A DNA stretch of 64,000 nt from Maribacter forsetii DSM 18668 (lineage in GTDB: Bacteria; Bacteroidota; Bacteroidia; Flavobacteriales; Flavobacteriaceae): NCBI RefSeq assembly GCF_000744105.1, contig NZ_JQLH01000001.1:2294001-2358000 (forward strand), read 5' to 3'. Within the stretch, counting starts at the first letter, position 1; each line of letters opens with the position of its first letter. The notes beneath the pieces were generated by a model. It worked only from the letters and a program-made list of their open reading frames with translations, ran no database searches and was not told the origin of the DNA. Below are positions 1 to 8,642 of this stretch, in pieces. Made by a program: the position numbers and the translations under genes.

Positions 1-7
1 TTCATGC

Positions 8-32
8 TGATGCTATCAATTGATGCTATCAA
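8..32. repeat. 12-bp direct repeat at the left edge
   Basis: TGATGCTATCAA occurs at 8-19 and again at 21-32, one base apart. The rest of 1-168 is AT-rich with no gene or clear signal. It is too short to interpret; it could be a slippage product or a protein-binding site. Confidence 0.4.
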
Positions 33-168
33 ATATACAATCAGTTATTATTTTATGAAGCTTTAACGTGTTATTTATTGTTATAACTAATCGAAATCTA
101 GATAATTAAACATACTAAATATTTAAAACTGTCTAATCAATACCTTCTAAAAATTTAATATTCAAGAA

Positions 169-909
169 TCACCACCAAACCACAAAAAACTTTTCAAATT
201 CAGTAGCACCTTTCTTCATCCATACCATAGGAGCACTTTTATTATTTAGACGTTCTGTAATGGTTATAACAATTTCATCGTGAGAAACCCATGCGACTTC
301 TTCAAATGGATGAAATACCCATTCACTTTTAGTAGGTATATAGAATTGAAATGAAGAAAATCTATTTTCATTAAAATCTTTTAGTCGCAGCCAATAACCA
401 ACAATACAATCTGCATTAAATGGGGCTAGTTGTAAATTATCCTCTTTATATGGTTTAAATAGTTGTGCTTTAAAACATACTTGTTGTTTAATATTTGTAG
501 TATCTATTTCTTTCTCTAATAGTACGGATCCTCCAATGTCAGTATGTACTAAAGAGAATTGATTGTTTTTGATTTTTTGTAGTTTTTTATAAAATGCATC
601 GCTTCTATTGGGTCCGACTAATTGATGAATTGGGTTCTCTATTTCCACGTCAATTAAGTAAAACTTATAGGTAAGTTCTACGTGTATCAATTGCCGTGTT
701 GCGGTTTCTTTCAGTATAAAGTCTATTTCTCCAATGGTTTGTTTACCATCTCGTATGGGTAAATTATGAACAAGCACATCATATGCATCACTTTGGTCTA
801 AAAACTGCTTACATACATATTCCATCTGATGCCCCAACCGTAAATTCTCTGGAATGGGACTGGGCACAAAACTATTTATCGCTACTTCAGGAAATTGAAA
901 CTGAGGCAC
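169..909 (-). CDS. DUF1853 family protein
   Basis: Conserved protein of unknown function, 246 residues from a GTG start at 909. It shows the DUF1853 layout: a LGHQMEYV helix near residue 25, then NLPIRD and GEIDFIL followed by HVELTYKFYL, and a GPN motif near residue 100. The GEIDF...ELTYKFYL arrangement resembles PD-(D/E)XK nuclease-fold cores, which is inference. No ATG is available: the same frame stays open upstream through PPLWEGEQFG, which looks like genuine family N-terminus, to a stop near 994, but its first codons lie in the adjacent repeat field. The real protein probably starts about 20-27 codons further upstream at a non-ATG codon, or its start was destroyed by the repeats. Family call fairly sure, start unsure. 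Confidence 0.75.
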   Translation of the reverse strand: MPQFQFPEVAINSFVPSPIPENLRLGHQMEYVCKQFLDQSDAYDVLVHNLPIRDGKQTIGEIDFILKETATRQLIHVELTYKFYLIDVEIENPIHQLVGPNRSDAFYKKLQKIKNNQFSLVHTDIGGSVLLEKEIDTTNIKQQVCFKAQLFKPYKEDNLQLAPFNADCIVGYWLRLKDFNENRFSSFQFYIPTKSEWVFHPFEEVAWVSHDEIVITITERLNNKSAPMVWMKKGATEFEKFFVVWW

Positions 910-1004
910 ACCAAACTGTTCACCTTCCCAAAGTGGCGGAGTGCTTAAAAAGCCTTGTATCTGTTTGATTAATGTTTGTTGCTTGTTGATGGTTTATCTT
1001 TTTA

Positions 1005-1029
1005 GTTGTTGGTTGTCCGTTGATGGTTG
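1005..1029 (+). repeat. 25-bp inverted repeat, left arm
   Basis: The 25 bases 1005-1029 (GTTGTTGGTTGTCC then GTTGATGGTTG) are the exact reverse complement of 1790-1814. The two arms enclose about 760 bp holding the palindromic element copies. The right half is the 14-bp unit that is tandemly repeated at 33716-33757. Confidence 0.85.
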
Positions 1030-1220
1030 TCGTTTGTCGGTTGTCGGTTGTTGGTGTTTTGTTTTTCGCTGTTCGCTTTTCGTTAATCGTTGTTCGTTGT
1101 TAGTTAATAGTGTTTGTTGAAATATCAATACTGCATACTGAAAACTGAAACTGAATACTGAATACTGAAACTGCCAACTGATTATTGCTAATTGTTTATT
1201 GTCAATTGTTTATTGCTAAT

Positions 1221-1343
1221 TGTCTCCCGTAGTCGAAGTTACTTCATTTAAACGTCATTGCGAGCATAGCGCGGCAATCTGTAGATTAGGTACACGAAAC
1301 AAACAGATTGCTTCGTCGCTAAAAAGCTCCTCGCAAAGACGAA
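1221..1343. repeat. Palindromic intergenic element, copy 1
   Basis: A 123-bp element matching 1471-1593 with about six mismatches. It is an imperfect palindrome: CGTCATTGCGAG at 1253-1264 pairs with CTCGCAAAGACG at 1330-1341 (one mismatch), and inside it GCAATCTGT at 1274-1282 pairs exactly with ACAGATTGC at 1303-1311. The core resembles the CGTCATTGCGAG...GCAATC elements common between genes in many bacteria, so a non-autonomous REP/MITE-like element is likely. The 32 bp leading in, CCGTAGTCGAAGTTACTTCA and on, are shared as well. Confidence 0.8.
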
Positions 1344-1470
1344 CTCTTTTGCGCCATTTGCAATCCGCCATTCGCTAATCGCCGCGCGCCTTTCGCTATT
1401 GTTGTATCATGCCTACTGAAACTGCATACTGAAAACTGAAACAGCCAACTGATTATTGCTAAATGTTATT

Positions 1471-1593
1471 TGTCTCCCGTAGTCGAAGTTACTTCATTTA
1501 AACGTCATTGCGAGCAAAGCGCGGCAATCTGTGGCTTTGGTACACGAAACAAACAGATTGCGTCGTCGCCAAAAAGCTCCTCGCAAAGACGAA
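1471..1593. repeat. Palindromic intergenic element, copy 2
   Basis: Second copy, offset exactly 250 bp from copy 1 and about 95 percent identical. Outer arms are at 1503-1514 and 1580-1591, inner arms at 1524-1532 and 1553-1561. The stem is kept while the loop differs (three of ten bases at 1531-1540), as expected if the folded form matters or the copies arose by element insertion. Confidence 0.8.
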
Positions 1594-1789
1594 TAATTTT
1601 GCGCAATGCGCTAATCGTCGTACGCTTTTCGCTATCTGTTAATCGTTGTTAGTTGTTCGTAAATAAAATTATTGAATACCGGTAACTGAGCGTAGCCGAA
1701 GTTACTTCATTGAAACACTAAGCGCCACGCGAAAAGCGCACAGCGTATTGCGTTCAGCGACCAGCGTACAGCGTCCAACTCAATACGGT

Positions 1790-1814
1790 CAACCATCAAC
1801 GGACAACCAACAAC
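1790..1814 (-). repeat. 25-bp inverted repeat, right arm
   Basis: Exact reverse complement of 1005-1029 (CAACCATCAAC then GGACAACCAACAAC). Similar degenerate words continue to about 1860, just before the VWA gene. Confidence 0.85.
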
Positions 1815-1918
1815 AGCCAACCGACAACAGTCAACGATCAACCAACAACGAACAACCAAATACGTTAACATTTCCCAAAAGGCGAGGGCATCCAACCTAA
1901 AAGTGTTAATTTTATAGT

Positions 1919-3070
1919 ATGGCTATGAATATAAGAAAGGGGTTCCGCTTTGAAACTTATGAAGCACCCGAACAATCAGTTTTTGATAGGCTGTTCGATA
2001 TTTTCCAAGAGCTTATTACACATACTTCTGGAGATTTTGACGAAGCTATTGATTGGTTACGAGAATTAGACAAGGAGTATGAACTTACTACTGAAGACTA
2101 TACCATTGAAGACTTTATTGAAGAATTAAAGGCAAAGGGTTACATACGCGAAGAGTTTAAAGATGGCGGTGGCGACGCACAAGACGGCGAAGAAGGTTCC
2201 GGTGGCGGAGATATCTCCATTACCGCAAAGATGGAACGTATCATTCGTCAGCGTGCTTTAGACCAAATTTTTGGTAAACTTAAAAGAAGTGGTGCCGGTA
2301 ATCATAAAACTGGTAAATCTGGACAAGGAGATGAACATACGGGTGACCTTAGGGAATACCGTTACGGCGATGGTCTAGAAAACATATCTATGACCGAGAG
2401 TCTTAAAAACGCTCAAATCAATCACGGTGTAGGTAGTTTTCATTTAAGTGAAAATGATTTGGTGGTAGAAGATACCCAACACAAAGCGCAGATGAGTACC
2501 ATACTTATGATCGATATTAGTCATAGTATGATTTTGTATGGCGAAGACCGAATTACTCCTGCTAAAAAAGTGGCTATGGCTTTAGCAGAGCTGATTACGA
2601 CCAGATACCCAAAAGATACTTTAGATATTTTGGTATTTGGTAACGATGCCTGGCCTATACCTATTAAAGATTTGCCGTACTTAAAAGTGGGTCCATATCA
2701 TACCAATACAGTGGCTGGTTTACAATTGGCGATGGATATGCTTCGTAGAAAGCGAAATACCAATAAACAGATATTTATGATTACCGATGGTAAGCCAAGT
2801 TGTCTTCGCATGCCAGACGGTACGTATTATAAAAACAGTGTTGGCTTAGATGATTTTATTGTGGAGAAATGCTATAATATGGCGCGCCAGGCTCGTAAGC
2901 TTCATATACCGATAACAACATTTATGATCGCTCAAGATCCTTACTTAATGCAATTTATTCGACATTTTACCGAAGCGAATAAGGGGAAGGCTTTTTTCAC
3001 TGGATTAAAAGGATTGGGTGAAATGATATTTGAAGATTACGAAGCAAACAGAAAAAAAAGATTGAAATAA
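1919..3070 (+). CDS. VWA (von Willebrand A) domain protein, partner of a MoxR-like ATPase
   Basis: Probably acts in the cytoplasm with the AAA+ ATPase 15 bp downstream, as in MoxR-VWA and magnesium-chelatase-like pairs, to remodel or metallate an unknown target. Of 383 residues, about 1-80 are acidic and helical, 81-100 are a Gly/Asp-rich linker, 101-170 are basic, and 190-375 form the VWA domain. The metal-binding MIDAS motif is intact: DISHS with D199, S201 and S203, then a Thr in HTNTVAG and an Asp in MITDGKPS. There is no signal peptide. ATG at 1919 is used; ATG at 1925 is possible. Substrate unknown. Confidence 0.8.
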   Translation: MAMNIRKGFRFETYEAPEQSVFDRLFDIFQELITHTSGDFDEAIDWLRELDKEYELTTEDYTIEDFIEELKAKGYIREEFKDGGGDAQDGEEGSGGGDISITAKMERIIRQRALDQIFGKLKRSGAGNHKTGKSGQGDEHTGDLREYRYGDGLENISMTESLKNAQINHGVGSFHLSENDLVVEDTQHKAQMSTILMIDISHSMILYGEDRITPAKKVAMALAELITTRYPKDTLDILVFGNDAWPIPIKDLPYLKVGPYHTNTVAGLQLAMDMLRRKRNTNKQIFMITDGKPSCLRMPDGTYYKNSVGLDDFIVEKCYNMARQARKLHIPITTFMIAQDPYLMQFIRHFTEANKGKAFFTGLKGLGEMIFEDYEANRKKRLK

Positions 3071-3085
3071 GACCAAAAGAATACT

Positions 3086-4555
3086 ATGAAATTAGATTAT
3101 AAAAATATACATACGTTGGGAGCCTTAAAAGCTGCCGGATACGAAACTAAAAGTGTAAAAGATGAGTTGCGAGACAATCTTGTAGAAAAAATTAAGAAAG
3201 GAGAAGATGCTTTTCCTGGGGTTTGGGGTTATGAAGATACTGTAATTCCGGAATTAGAGCGTGCTATTCTTTCCCGTCATAACATTAATTTATTGGGACT
3301 TCGTGGTCAGGCGAAAACACGTTTGGCGCATTTAATGGTAAATCTGTTAGATGAATATATACCGGTTGTAGAAGGTTCTGAAATTAATGATGACCCTATG
3401 AAACCGATGTCTAGATTTGCCATGGAGCTTATCAAAGAAAAAGGTAATGATACCCCTATTACTTGGATGCATAAAGATGAACGTTTTGCTGAAAAATTGG
3501 CTACGCCAGATGTTACTGTGGCAGATTTAATTGGAGATGTAGACCCTATAAAAGCGGCAAATCTAAAATTGTCATATGCAGATGACAGAGTGATTCATTT
3601 CGGGATGATTCCTCGTGCCAACCGCTGTATTTTCGTGATTAACGAACTGCCCGATTTACAGGCACGTATACAAGTATCTTTATTCAATATTTTGGAAGAA
3701 GGAGATATTCAGATACGTGGATTCAAATTGAGATTGCCTTTGGATATTCAGTTTGTATTTACGGCTAATCCAGAAGATTATACGAATAGAGGTAGTATCG
3801 TTACTCCGCTGAAAGATAGAATTGGGTCCCAAATTTTAACGCATTACCCAGATGATATTGAGATAGCTAGAAAAATTACCGAGCAAGAAGCTAAGTTAGA
3901 TTCTAGACAAACAGATGCAGTTTATGTTCCAGATTTAGCAAAAGACTTATTAGAGCAAATTATATTTGAAGCTCGTGATAGTGAATACGTAGATGCTAAA
4001 AGTGGTGTTAGTGCACGTACTAGTATTACCGCTTTTGAAAACTTATTAAGTACCGCAGAGCGTAGATCATTATTGAATGGTGGAAATAATACCATGGTTC
4101 GTTTGAGCGATTTCTTAGGAATCATTCCTGCAATTACAGGTAAAATAGAATTGGTGTATGAAGGAGAGCAGGAGGGAGCCGACGGAGTTGCTGGTATTCT
4201 TATAGATGATGCCGTAAAAACATTGTTTCCAAAGTATTTTCCGAAAATCAATAAACTTGAACGTAAAGATGAAGAAACGGTTTATGATGAGTTGTTACAT
4301 TGGTTTTTTCAAGGAGAAGGCTTTGAGTTGATGGACGACTTCACTGATGAAGAATATAAACGTGCTTTAGATGGTATTCCTGCTTTAAATCAGTTATTAA
4401 AAGACCATCAGCCAGATTATGATGCTAAAGATGTATACTTCTTAAAAGAATTGTTGTTATGGGGATTGGTTTCCTTCAAAAAATTGAACAAACAAAGATT
4501 CACCGATGGGTTCGAGTTTAAGGATCTCTACAGTAGTTTCTTGAAAGATATCTAA
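3086..4555 (+). CDS. MoxR/magnesium-chelatase-like AAA+ ATPase
   Basis: 489 residues. The P-loop is GLRGQAKTR (71-79), with Ala where the canonical motif has the second Gly. The Walker B position reads FVINELPD, with Asn before the catalytic Glu instead of Asp. The FTANPEDYTNRGSIVTPLKD stretch fits sensor 1 and arginine-finger regions of the magnesium chelatase I/MoxR clade. The C-terminal 150 residues are helical, ending KDLYSSFLKDI. It lies 15 bp after the VWA gene in the same orientation, so co-transcription is very likely. Often named magnesium chelatase, but no tetrapyrrole genes are nearby; a chaperone role with the VWA partner is the better guess. Confidence 0.8.
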   Translation: MKLDYKNIHTLGALKAAGYETKSVKDELRDNLVEKIKKGEDAFPGVWGYEDTVIPELERAILSRHNINLLGLRGQAKTRLAHLMVNLLDEYIPVVEGSEINDDPMKPMSRFAMELIKEKGNDTPITWMHKDERFAEKLATPDVTVADLIGDVDPIKAANLKLSYADDRVIHFGMIPRANRCIFVINELPDLQARIQVSLFNILEEGDIQIRGFKLRLPLDIQFVFTANPEDYTNRGSIVTPLKDRIGSQILTHYPDDIEIARKITEQEAKLDSRQTDAVYVPDLAKDLLEQIIFEARDSEYVDAKSGVSARTSITAFENLLSTAERRSLLNGGNNTMVRLSDFLGIIPAITGKIELVYEGEQEGADGVAGILIDDAVKTLFPKYFPKINKLERKDEETVYDELLHWFFQGEGFELMDDFTDEEYKRALDGIPALNQLLKDHQPDYDAKDVYFLKELLLWGLVSFKKLNKQRFTDGFEFKDLYSSFLKDI

Positions 4556-4562
4556 AATCAAA

Positions 4563-4591
4563 AAAGCCCTATTCATTACCAATAGGGCTTT
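4563..4591. terminator. Bidirectional terminator
   Basis: Perfect 11-bp stem AAAGCCCTATT (4563-4573) and AATAGGGCTTT (4581-4591), 7-nt loop, A-run on the left and T-rich on the right. It lies between the converging ATPase and histidine kinase genes and can serve both. Confidence 0.9.
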
Positions 4592-4615
4592 CTCTTTTTC
4601 ACAGCAAAATTAAAT

Positions 4616-6112
4616 TCATTGTAATTGATAAGCGGGCAGTTTAAATATGAAAGAACTTCCTTCATAGGGTTTACTTAAAACTACGATTGTGGTATCATGT
4701 AAATCCATTATTTTTTTGACTATTGCCAAGCCAAGACCTAAGCCTCTTTTCTGCGTACTTTTATCTACTTGTTTATACCTGTCAAATATAAAAGGTTGGT
4801 CGCTTACAGGTATTCCGTTACCAGTATCTGTAATATTAATTTCAATCTGTTTGCCCATTTTAACTAGACTCAACGTAACCTTTCCATTAGGTTCCGTATA
4901 CTTTATGGCATTTTCAATTAAATTCTGTAGTGCTCTTTCAACCAGACCTATATCTGCATGTACCATGCAATTATCTTCAGGGTTTTCTAATTGAAGGTGA
5001 ATTTGTTTTTCCTCCGCTAGAAGTCTGAATTTAGCAATCAAATCATGAGAAAGTTCGGTAATAGAAAAGGGTTCTTTTATAGGTGTAACCTGTTCAGCTT
5101 CTAATTTTGAATACTCAAACAACTGGTTTATTAAGCTGGAGAGCTTATCAATATTGTTATGTGTTATTTGTAAATATTCTTCTTTTTGACTCTCGGTCAG
5201 TGTATCTTTTTTGATCTGTAGCGTTTCTATATATCCCTTTAAAACAGCTAAGGGTGTACGTAAATCGTGAGATACATTGGCTATCAGTTCTCTACGTAGA
5301 TTATCGACAGACTTCATTTTGTCCATGTTATCGACAATGGTATCTGCCATTTCATTAAAAGACAAGGCTACCACTTCAATATCTGATTGCTTAGGATTTT
5401 CAATTCTAATATCTAAATCCCCTTCTTGAAACTTACGTACTGTTTGTGTAATCAACCTTAGATTTTTGGTCAAGAACCAAATACTCAATATGCCTATCAA
5501 TGCGGCAAAAACCATGGTCAATAGTATGGCTCCAATACTCAATTTAGTAAAGTAGGAGCTAAATAAATTATCGCTGATCAGGGCTAATTGCTTACCGGCA
5601 ACAATAATGTATATATAACCTTCATGCCCATCAATGGAAAATGGTGCTGCTGAGAATATATTTTGCTCATCAGGATTTAAGGGGTCGTCTCCCAAAATAA
5701 ATTCTTGTCCGCCAGTATCAATATATTTTTTAATAGGCTCTAAAGCCACCGACTTCATAGGCTCATTTTCATTATGCTCAAGTACAACAGAATACAGAAT
5801 ATCACCTGATTTATTCAATAAGTAAACTTCAATGCCGCGATTTACGGCCATCATATCGTGCATTAAATCTCCAAAAAGTTCTTTATTAACATTACCATCT
5901 TCTAGAAAGGGAGCGGCATTTTGAAATTTTTCTTGTATAACATGATCTGCAACATTTGCATTTACTCGCTGAGTAATTGCCTTGTTGTAATTTAGTGTTA
6001 GGTAGCCTGTAATAAAAATATACGAAGCTCCCATAAGTATGATAAGAAATATGAAGGCTACCCATAGTTTCTTTATCAATTTAGGAGTAAGAGTTTTGCC
6101 GTTATTTATCAT
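4616..6112 (-). CDS. Membrane sensor histidine kinase (HAMP-HisKA-HATPase)
   Basis: 498 residues. TM1 at about 17-40, an extracytoplasmic sensor of about 150 residues, TM2 at about 190-214, HAMP at 215-265, HisKA with phosphorylated H282 in ANVSHDLRTPLAVLKGY, and HATPase_c with the N box NLIENAIKY, G1 box DTGNGIP and G2 box GLGLGLAI. Autophosphorylates H282 and passes phosphate to the response regulator encoded directly upstream; the genes overlap by 4 bp (6109-6112). The signal sensed is not evident; the sensor is of the dCache/PAS-like size class but I cannot name its ligand. Confidence 0.92.
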   Translation of the reverse strand: MINNGKTLTPKLIKKLWVAFIFLIILMGASYIFITGYLTLNYNKAITQRVNANVADHVIQEKFQNAAPFLEDGNVNKELFGDLMHDMMAVNRGIEVYLLNKSGDILYSVVLEHNENEPMKSVALEPIKKYIDTGGQEFILGDDPLNPDEQNIFSAAPFSIDGHEGYIYIIVAGKQLALISDNLFSSYFTKLSIGAILLTMVFAALIGILSIWFLTKNLRLITQTVRKFQEGDLDIRIENPKQSDIEVVALSFNEMADTIVDNMDKMKSVDNLRRELIANVSHDLRTPLAVLKGYIETLQIKKDTLTESQKEEYLQITHNNIDKLSSLINQLFEYSKLEAEQVTPIKEPFSITELSHDLIAKFRLLAEEKQIHLQLENPEDNCMVHADIGLVERALQNLIENAIKYTEPNGKVTLSLVKMGKQIEINITDTGNGIPVSDQPFIFDRYKQVDKSTQKRGLGLGLAIVKKIMDLHDTTIVVLSKPYEGSSFIFKLPAYQLQ

Positions 6113-6807
6113 GCTATTATCTCTTCATTAAATTTATACCCTACACCCCAAGTGGTTAAAATGTAATTTGGGTTTGCCATATCAGATTCTATTTTGGCAC
6201 GTAATCTATTGATGTGCGAGTTTACGGTATGCTCATACCCTTCAAAGTTATAACCCCAAATAATATTTAATAATTCTGTTCTAGTGTAGTTTCTGCCAGG
6301 GTTTGATGCCATTAATACCAAAAGTTCAAATTCTTTTGGAGATAGCTCTATTTTATAATCCCCTAAAACTACTTTACGTTTGTCTATGTCTATTTTTAGT
6401 CCTTCCGCAAGAATAATAGAAGTGTCTTCTTGTTTCTTTTCTACTTTATTGGTTCGTCTTAAAACTGCCTTAATTCTTGCCAATAACTCCCTTATGCTAA
6501 ACGGTTTTGTCATGTAATCATCTGCACCGATTTCTAGTCCTAAAACCCTGTCAATCTCTTCAGACTTTGCAGTAAGCATAATTACAGGAGTGTTTTTTGT
6601 AGCACGTAATTTTCTACATACTTCAACTCCGTCTAAACCTGGTAATGTTAAATCTAATAATATTAGATCATAATCATTTTCTAAAGCCGATTGCAAACCT
6701 TCATTACCATCCATTGCCATGGTAGTTTCATAACTAACATCTGATAAATGAAGTTCTAATAGCTTGATGATTTCCGGATCATCCTCAATAATTAATATAC
6801 GTTTCAT
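6109..6807 (-). CDS. OmpR-family response regulator
   Basis: 232 residues: receiver at 1-120 with acidic pocket E8-D9-D10, phospho-acceptor D52 in LLDLTLPGLDG, conserved Thr in MLTAKS and Lys in DYMTKPF, then a winged-helix DNA-binding domain at about 130-230 with LSPKEFELLVLM and HTVNSHINRLRAKI. First gene of the two-gene operon with the kinase. The following 230 bp to the next gene would hold its promoter; I could not pick it out. Confidence 0.93.
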   Translation of the reverse strand: MKRILIIEDDPEIIKLLELHLSDVSYETTMAMDGNEGLQSALENDYDLILLDLTLPGLDGVEVCRKLRATKNTPVIMLTAKSEEIDRVLGLEIGADDYMTKPFSIRELLARIKAVLRRTNKVEKKQEDTSIILAEGLKIDIDKRKVVLGDYKIELSPKEFELLVLMASNPGRNYTRTELLNIIWGYNFEGYEHTVNSHINRLRAKIESDMANPNYILTTWGVGYKFNEEIIA

Positions 6808-6987
6808 AGTGGATTACGAATTAAGATAAAAAGTATCACAGAAAAATCACATTGCAAGTAAAAAGAGGGATGCAAGGCAAATTTGCTTCGTATTAAGTCG
6901 TATAAAAACTTGTTAATTACATGAGTATCTAATAATTATTCATCATTTAATACCTTGTCACAAGTGAATTGCCCATAATTTAAAAGC

Positions 6988-7018
6988 AAAAAAAAACCTC
7001 GATAAGAACTTATCGAGG
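6988..7018 (-). terminator. Terminator for the 7041-7571 gene
   Basis: Stem CCTCGATAAG (6997-7006), 2-nt loop, CTTATCGAGG (7009-7018). On the minus strand it is followed by a run of T (plus-strand A-run 6988-6996). It lies 22 bp beyond the stop of the minus-strand membrane protein gene. Confidence 0.88.
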
Positions 7019-7040
7019 CTTGGTATATCTTATTTTATTT

Positions 7041-7571
7041 TTAATTGTTCCAATGATCTACATGCTGGTTCATGTCATCAAAAATGTAGGTGCCTACCAT
7101 CTCTTTTCTATAAACAATTGCCAAGAAGGTTACTAGTAACAGAACGGCATAAAGTGCAAGTATTATGAAGCCGATAGGCAAAAAGCTACTTGGTATAATG
7201 TGATTCTCAAAATCTGAATAGCTAGATAACATTATCATCGTGTCTACCAGCTTATATATGTATACCAATGATATGCCATAAAGAGCATATTCTAATGTTC
7301 TCATAGGCGGATCGCTCAGTTCATTTTCATTAATTTTAAACCAAAGCACGTATAGAAATACAAGGTGAATGATGGATAAGATCGGGAAGAGGTAATTATC
7401 AATATTAAAAAAGTAAAACTTGTTGGTATACAACCCGTAAAAACTAAAAATGTTCAATAAAAAAATTACGACTATAGATGTAATTAATGTTCGCTTCCAG
7501 GTAAGTAATCCTTTAATAGAATTCATAAAATTAGTTTTAATTGGTTCGGGAGAATCATAGTTTCTTTGCAA
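7041..7571 (-). CDS. Four-helix inner-membrane protein, unknown function
   Basis: 176 residues with four hydrophobic helices at about 28-48, 60-80, 92-115 and 127-152, a short cytoplasmic N-terminus, and a polar tail ending FDDMNQHVDHWNN with two His. I recognise no family. It has its own terminator and stands alone between the response regulator and the TruA homologue. Confidence 0.65.
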   Translation of the reverse strand: MQRNYDSPEPIKTNFMNSIKGLLTWKRTLITSIVVIFLLNIFSFYGLYTNKFYFFNIDNYLFPILSIIHLVFLYVLWFKINENELSDPPMRTLEYALYGISLVYIYKLVDTMIMLSSYSDFENHIIPSSFLPIGFIILALYAVLLLVTFLAIVYRKEMVGTYIFDDMNQHVDHWNN

Positions 7572-7704
7572 TTACGGGGAAGCTTAGTTATTACCTAAAA
7601 CAATTCGATGAACGGCTAACTTCGTTGTTCAAGTCATTGGTTTTAAGTGAACCATACATTAATATTACTGCTTTTTAAACAAATTAACAATAAAAAACTT
7701 ATAA

Positions 7705-7712
7705 TAATTTTG
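7705..7712 (+). promoter_or_regulatory. Candidate -7 element TAATTTTG
   Basis: Matches the Bacteroidota sigma-A -7 consensus TAnnTTTG exactly, 110 bp upstream of the TruA homologue. No clear -33 TTG at the usual distance, so weak support. Confidence 0.3.
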
Positions 7713-7822
7713 TAGGAATATTTAGTAAAATTACTACCTGAATTAATGGCTCAAAATTAGAATTTATGAATACAATTATATGTGGTTACAGGTTATGTTT
7801 ATAATGTAATTACATTTACATT

Positions 7823-8608
7823 ATGAAGAAACAACGTTTTTGTTATTTAGTACGCTTACAGTATTTGGGATTTAGGTTTAATGGTTGGCAAGTGCAACCA
7901 AAGCTTAAAACTATAGTAGGTATGCTGAATAAAACTTTTATATTTTTATACCCCAATGTTCCATATAAAATTTTAGGTGCCGGTAGAACAGATTCAAAAG
8001 TATCTTCTCTTGATGGTGCTTTTGAGCTTTTTGTTGAGGAACCAATTTTAAATCTTGACATATTCCTTGTTAATTTCAATAAAAACCTACCCTCTGACAT
8101 TAGGTTGCTTTCCATTGAATCTGTTGATCAAAGCTTCAATATTATTAAAAACAGTAAAACAAAAGAGTATCATTATTTTTTTTCTTTCGGATCAAAGAAC
8201 CACCCATTTAGCGCTCCTTTTATAACTAACTATATAGATGAACTTGATTTGGAATTAATGAAACAGGGAGCAACATTATTTACAGGTACGCACGATTTTA
8301 GTGTTTATACCGCGGCGTTAAAGCCTAATACCATTACAGTACGTGAAATTGATTCTTGTACCATTGTGGCAAACGATGTTCTCACCGCAAACTTTTTTCC
8401 TGAACAAAGTTATATTTTAAAGGTTGTAGGAAGCGGATTCATGAGATATCAGATACGAATGATTATGGGGGCTTTAGTGCAGCTTGGCAAGAACGAGCTC
8501 ACTTTACATGAAATCAAAGAATCTTTAATTGCAGGGTCTTCTCAAAAACTAAATACAATCGCTCCGGGGTCTGGTTTAATGTTAAACCAATTACACTTCA
8601 ATAAGTAG
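7823..8608 (+). CDS. TruA-like tRNA pseudouridine synthase, divergent
   Basis: 261 residues, TruA fold. The catalytic Asp is D57 in GAGRTDSKVSS; the N-terminus has LQYLGFRFNGWQVQP (canonical: YDGT.F.GWQ.Q) and the C-terminus has GSGFMRYQIRMIMGALVQLG, the typical second core. TruA isomerises U38-U40 of tRNA anticodon arms. The usual GVHA after RTD is replaced by KVSS and the Tyr/basic motifs are altered, so this may be a second, divergent TruA paralogue rather than the main enzyme. It lies 34 bp upstream of corA. Confidence 0.8.
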   Translation: MKKQRFCYLVRLQYLGFRFNGWQVQPKLKTIVGMLNKTFIFLYPNVPYKILGAGRTDSKVSSLDGAFELFVEEPILNLDIFLVNFNKNLPSDIRLLSIESVDQSFNIIKNSKTKEYHYFFSFGSKNHPFSAPFITNYIDELDLELMKQGATLFTGTHDFSVYTAALKPNTITVREIDSCTIVANDVLTANFFPEQSYILKVVGSGFMRYQIRMIMGALVQLGKNELTLHEIKESLIAGSSQKLNTIAPGSGLMLNQLHFNK

Positions 8609-8642
8609 AACGTAGTTTTAATATATTTATAAAAAATTGTTC

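Larger units (their letters stand above)
975..1870. repeat. Gene-free field of word-like degenerate repeats
   Basis: About 900 bp without a gene. It is built of short words repeated with small changes: GTTGTTGGTTGTCCGTTGATGG-type words at 1003-1065, CTGAAAACTGAAACTGAATA-type words at 1137-1190 and 1424-1450, TCGCTTTTCGTTAATCGTTG-type words at 1065-1110 and 1615-1650, and reverse-complement versions of the first and third kinds at 1715-1860. Two copies of a palindromic element sit inside. The short ORFs here are repeat shadows. The same words recur at 33.7-34.3 kb and 42.6-42.8 kb, so this is a dispersed repeat family. Confidence 0.85.

Noticed and set aside
1470..1652. 60-codon open frame in the repeat field
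   Set aside because: It lies within the palindromic element and word repeats, and the translation is low-complexity with no likeness to proteins.
3086..4555. True magnesium chelatase subunit for chlorophyll synthesis
   Set aside because: Only the ATPase and VWA parts exist; no large ChlH-like subunit or pigment gene is nearby.
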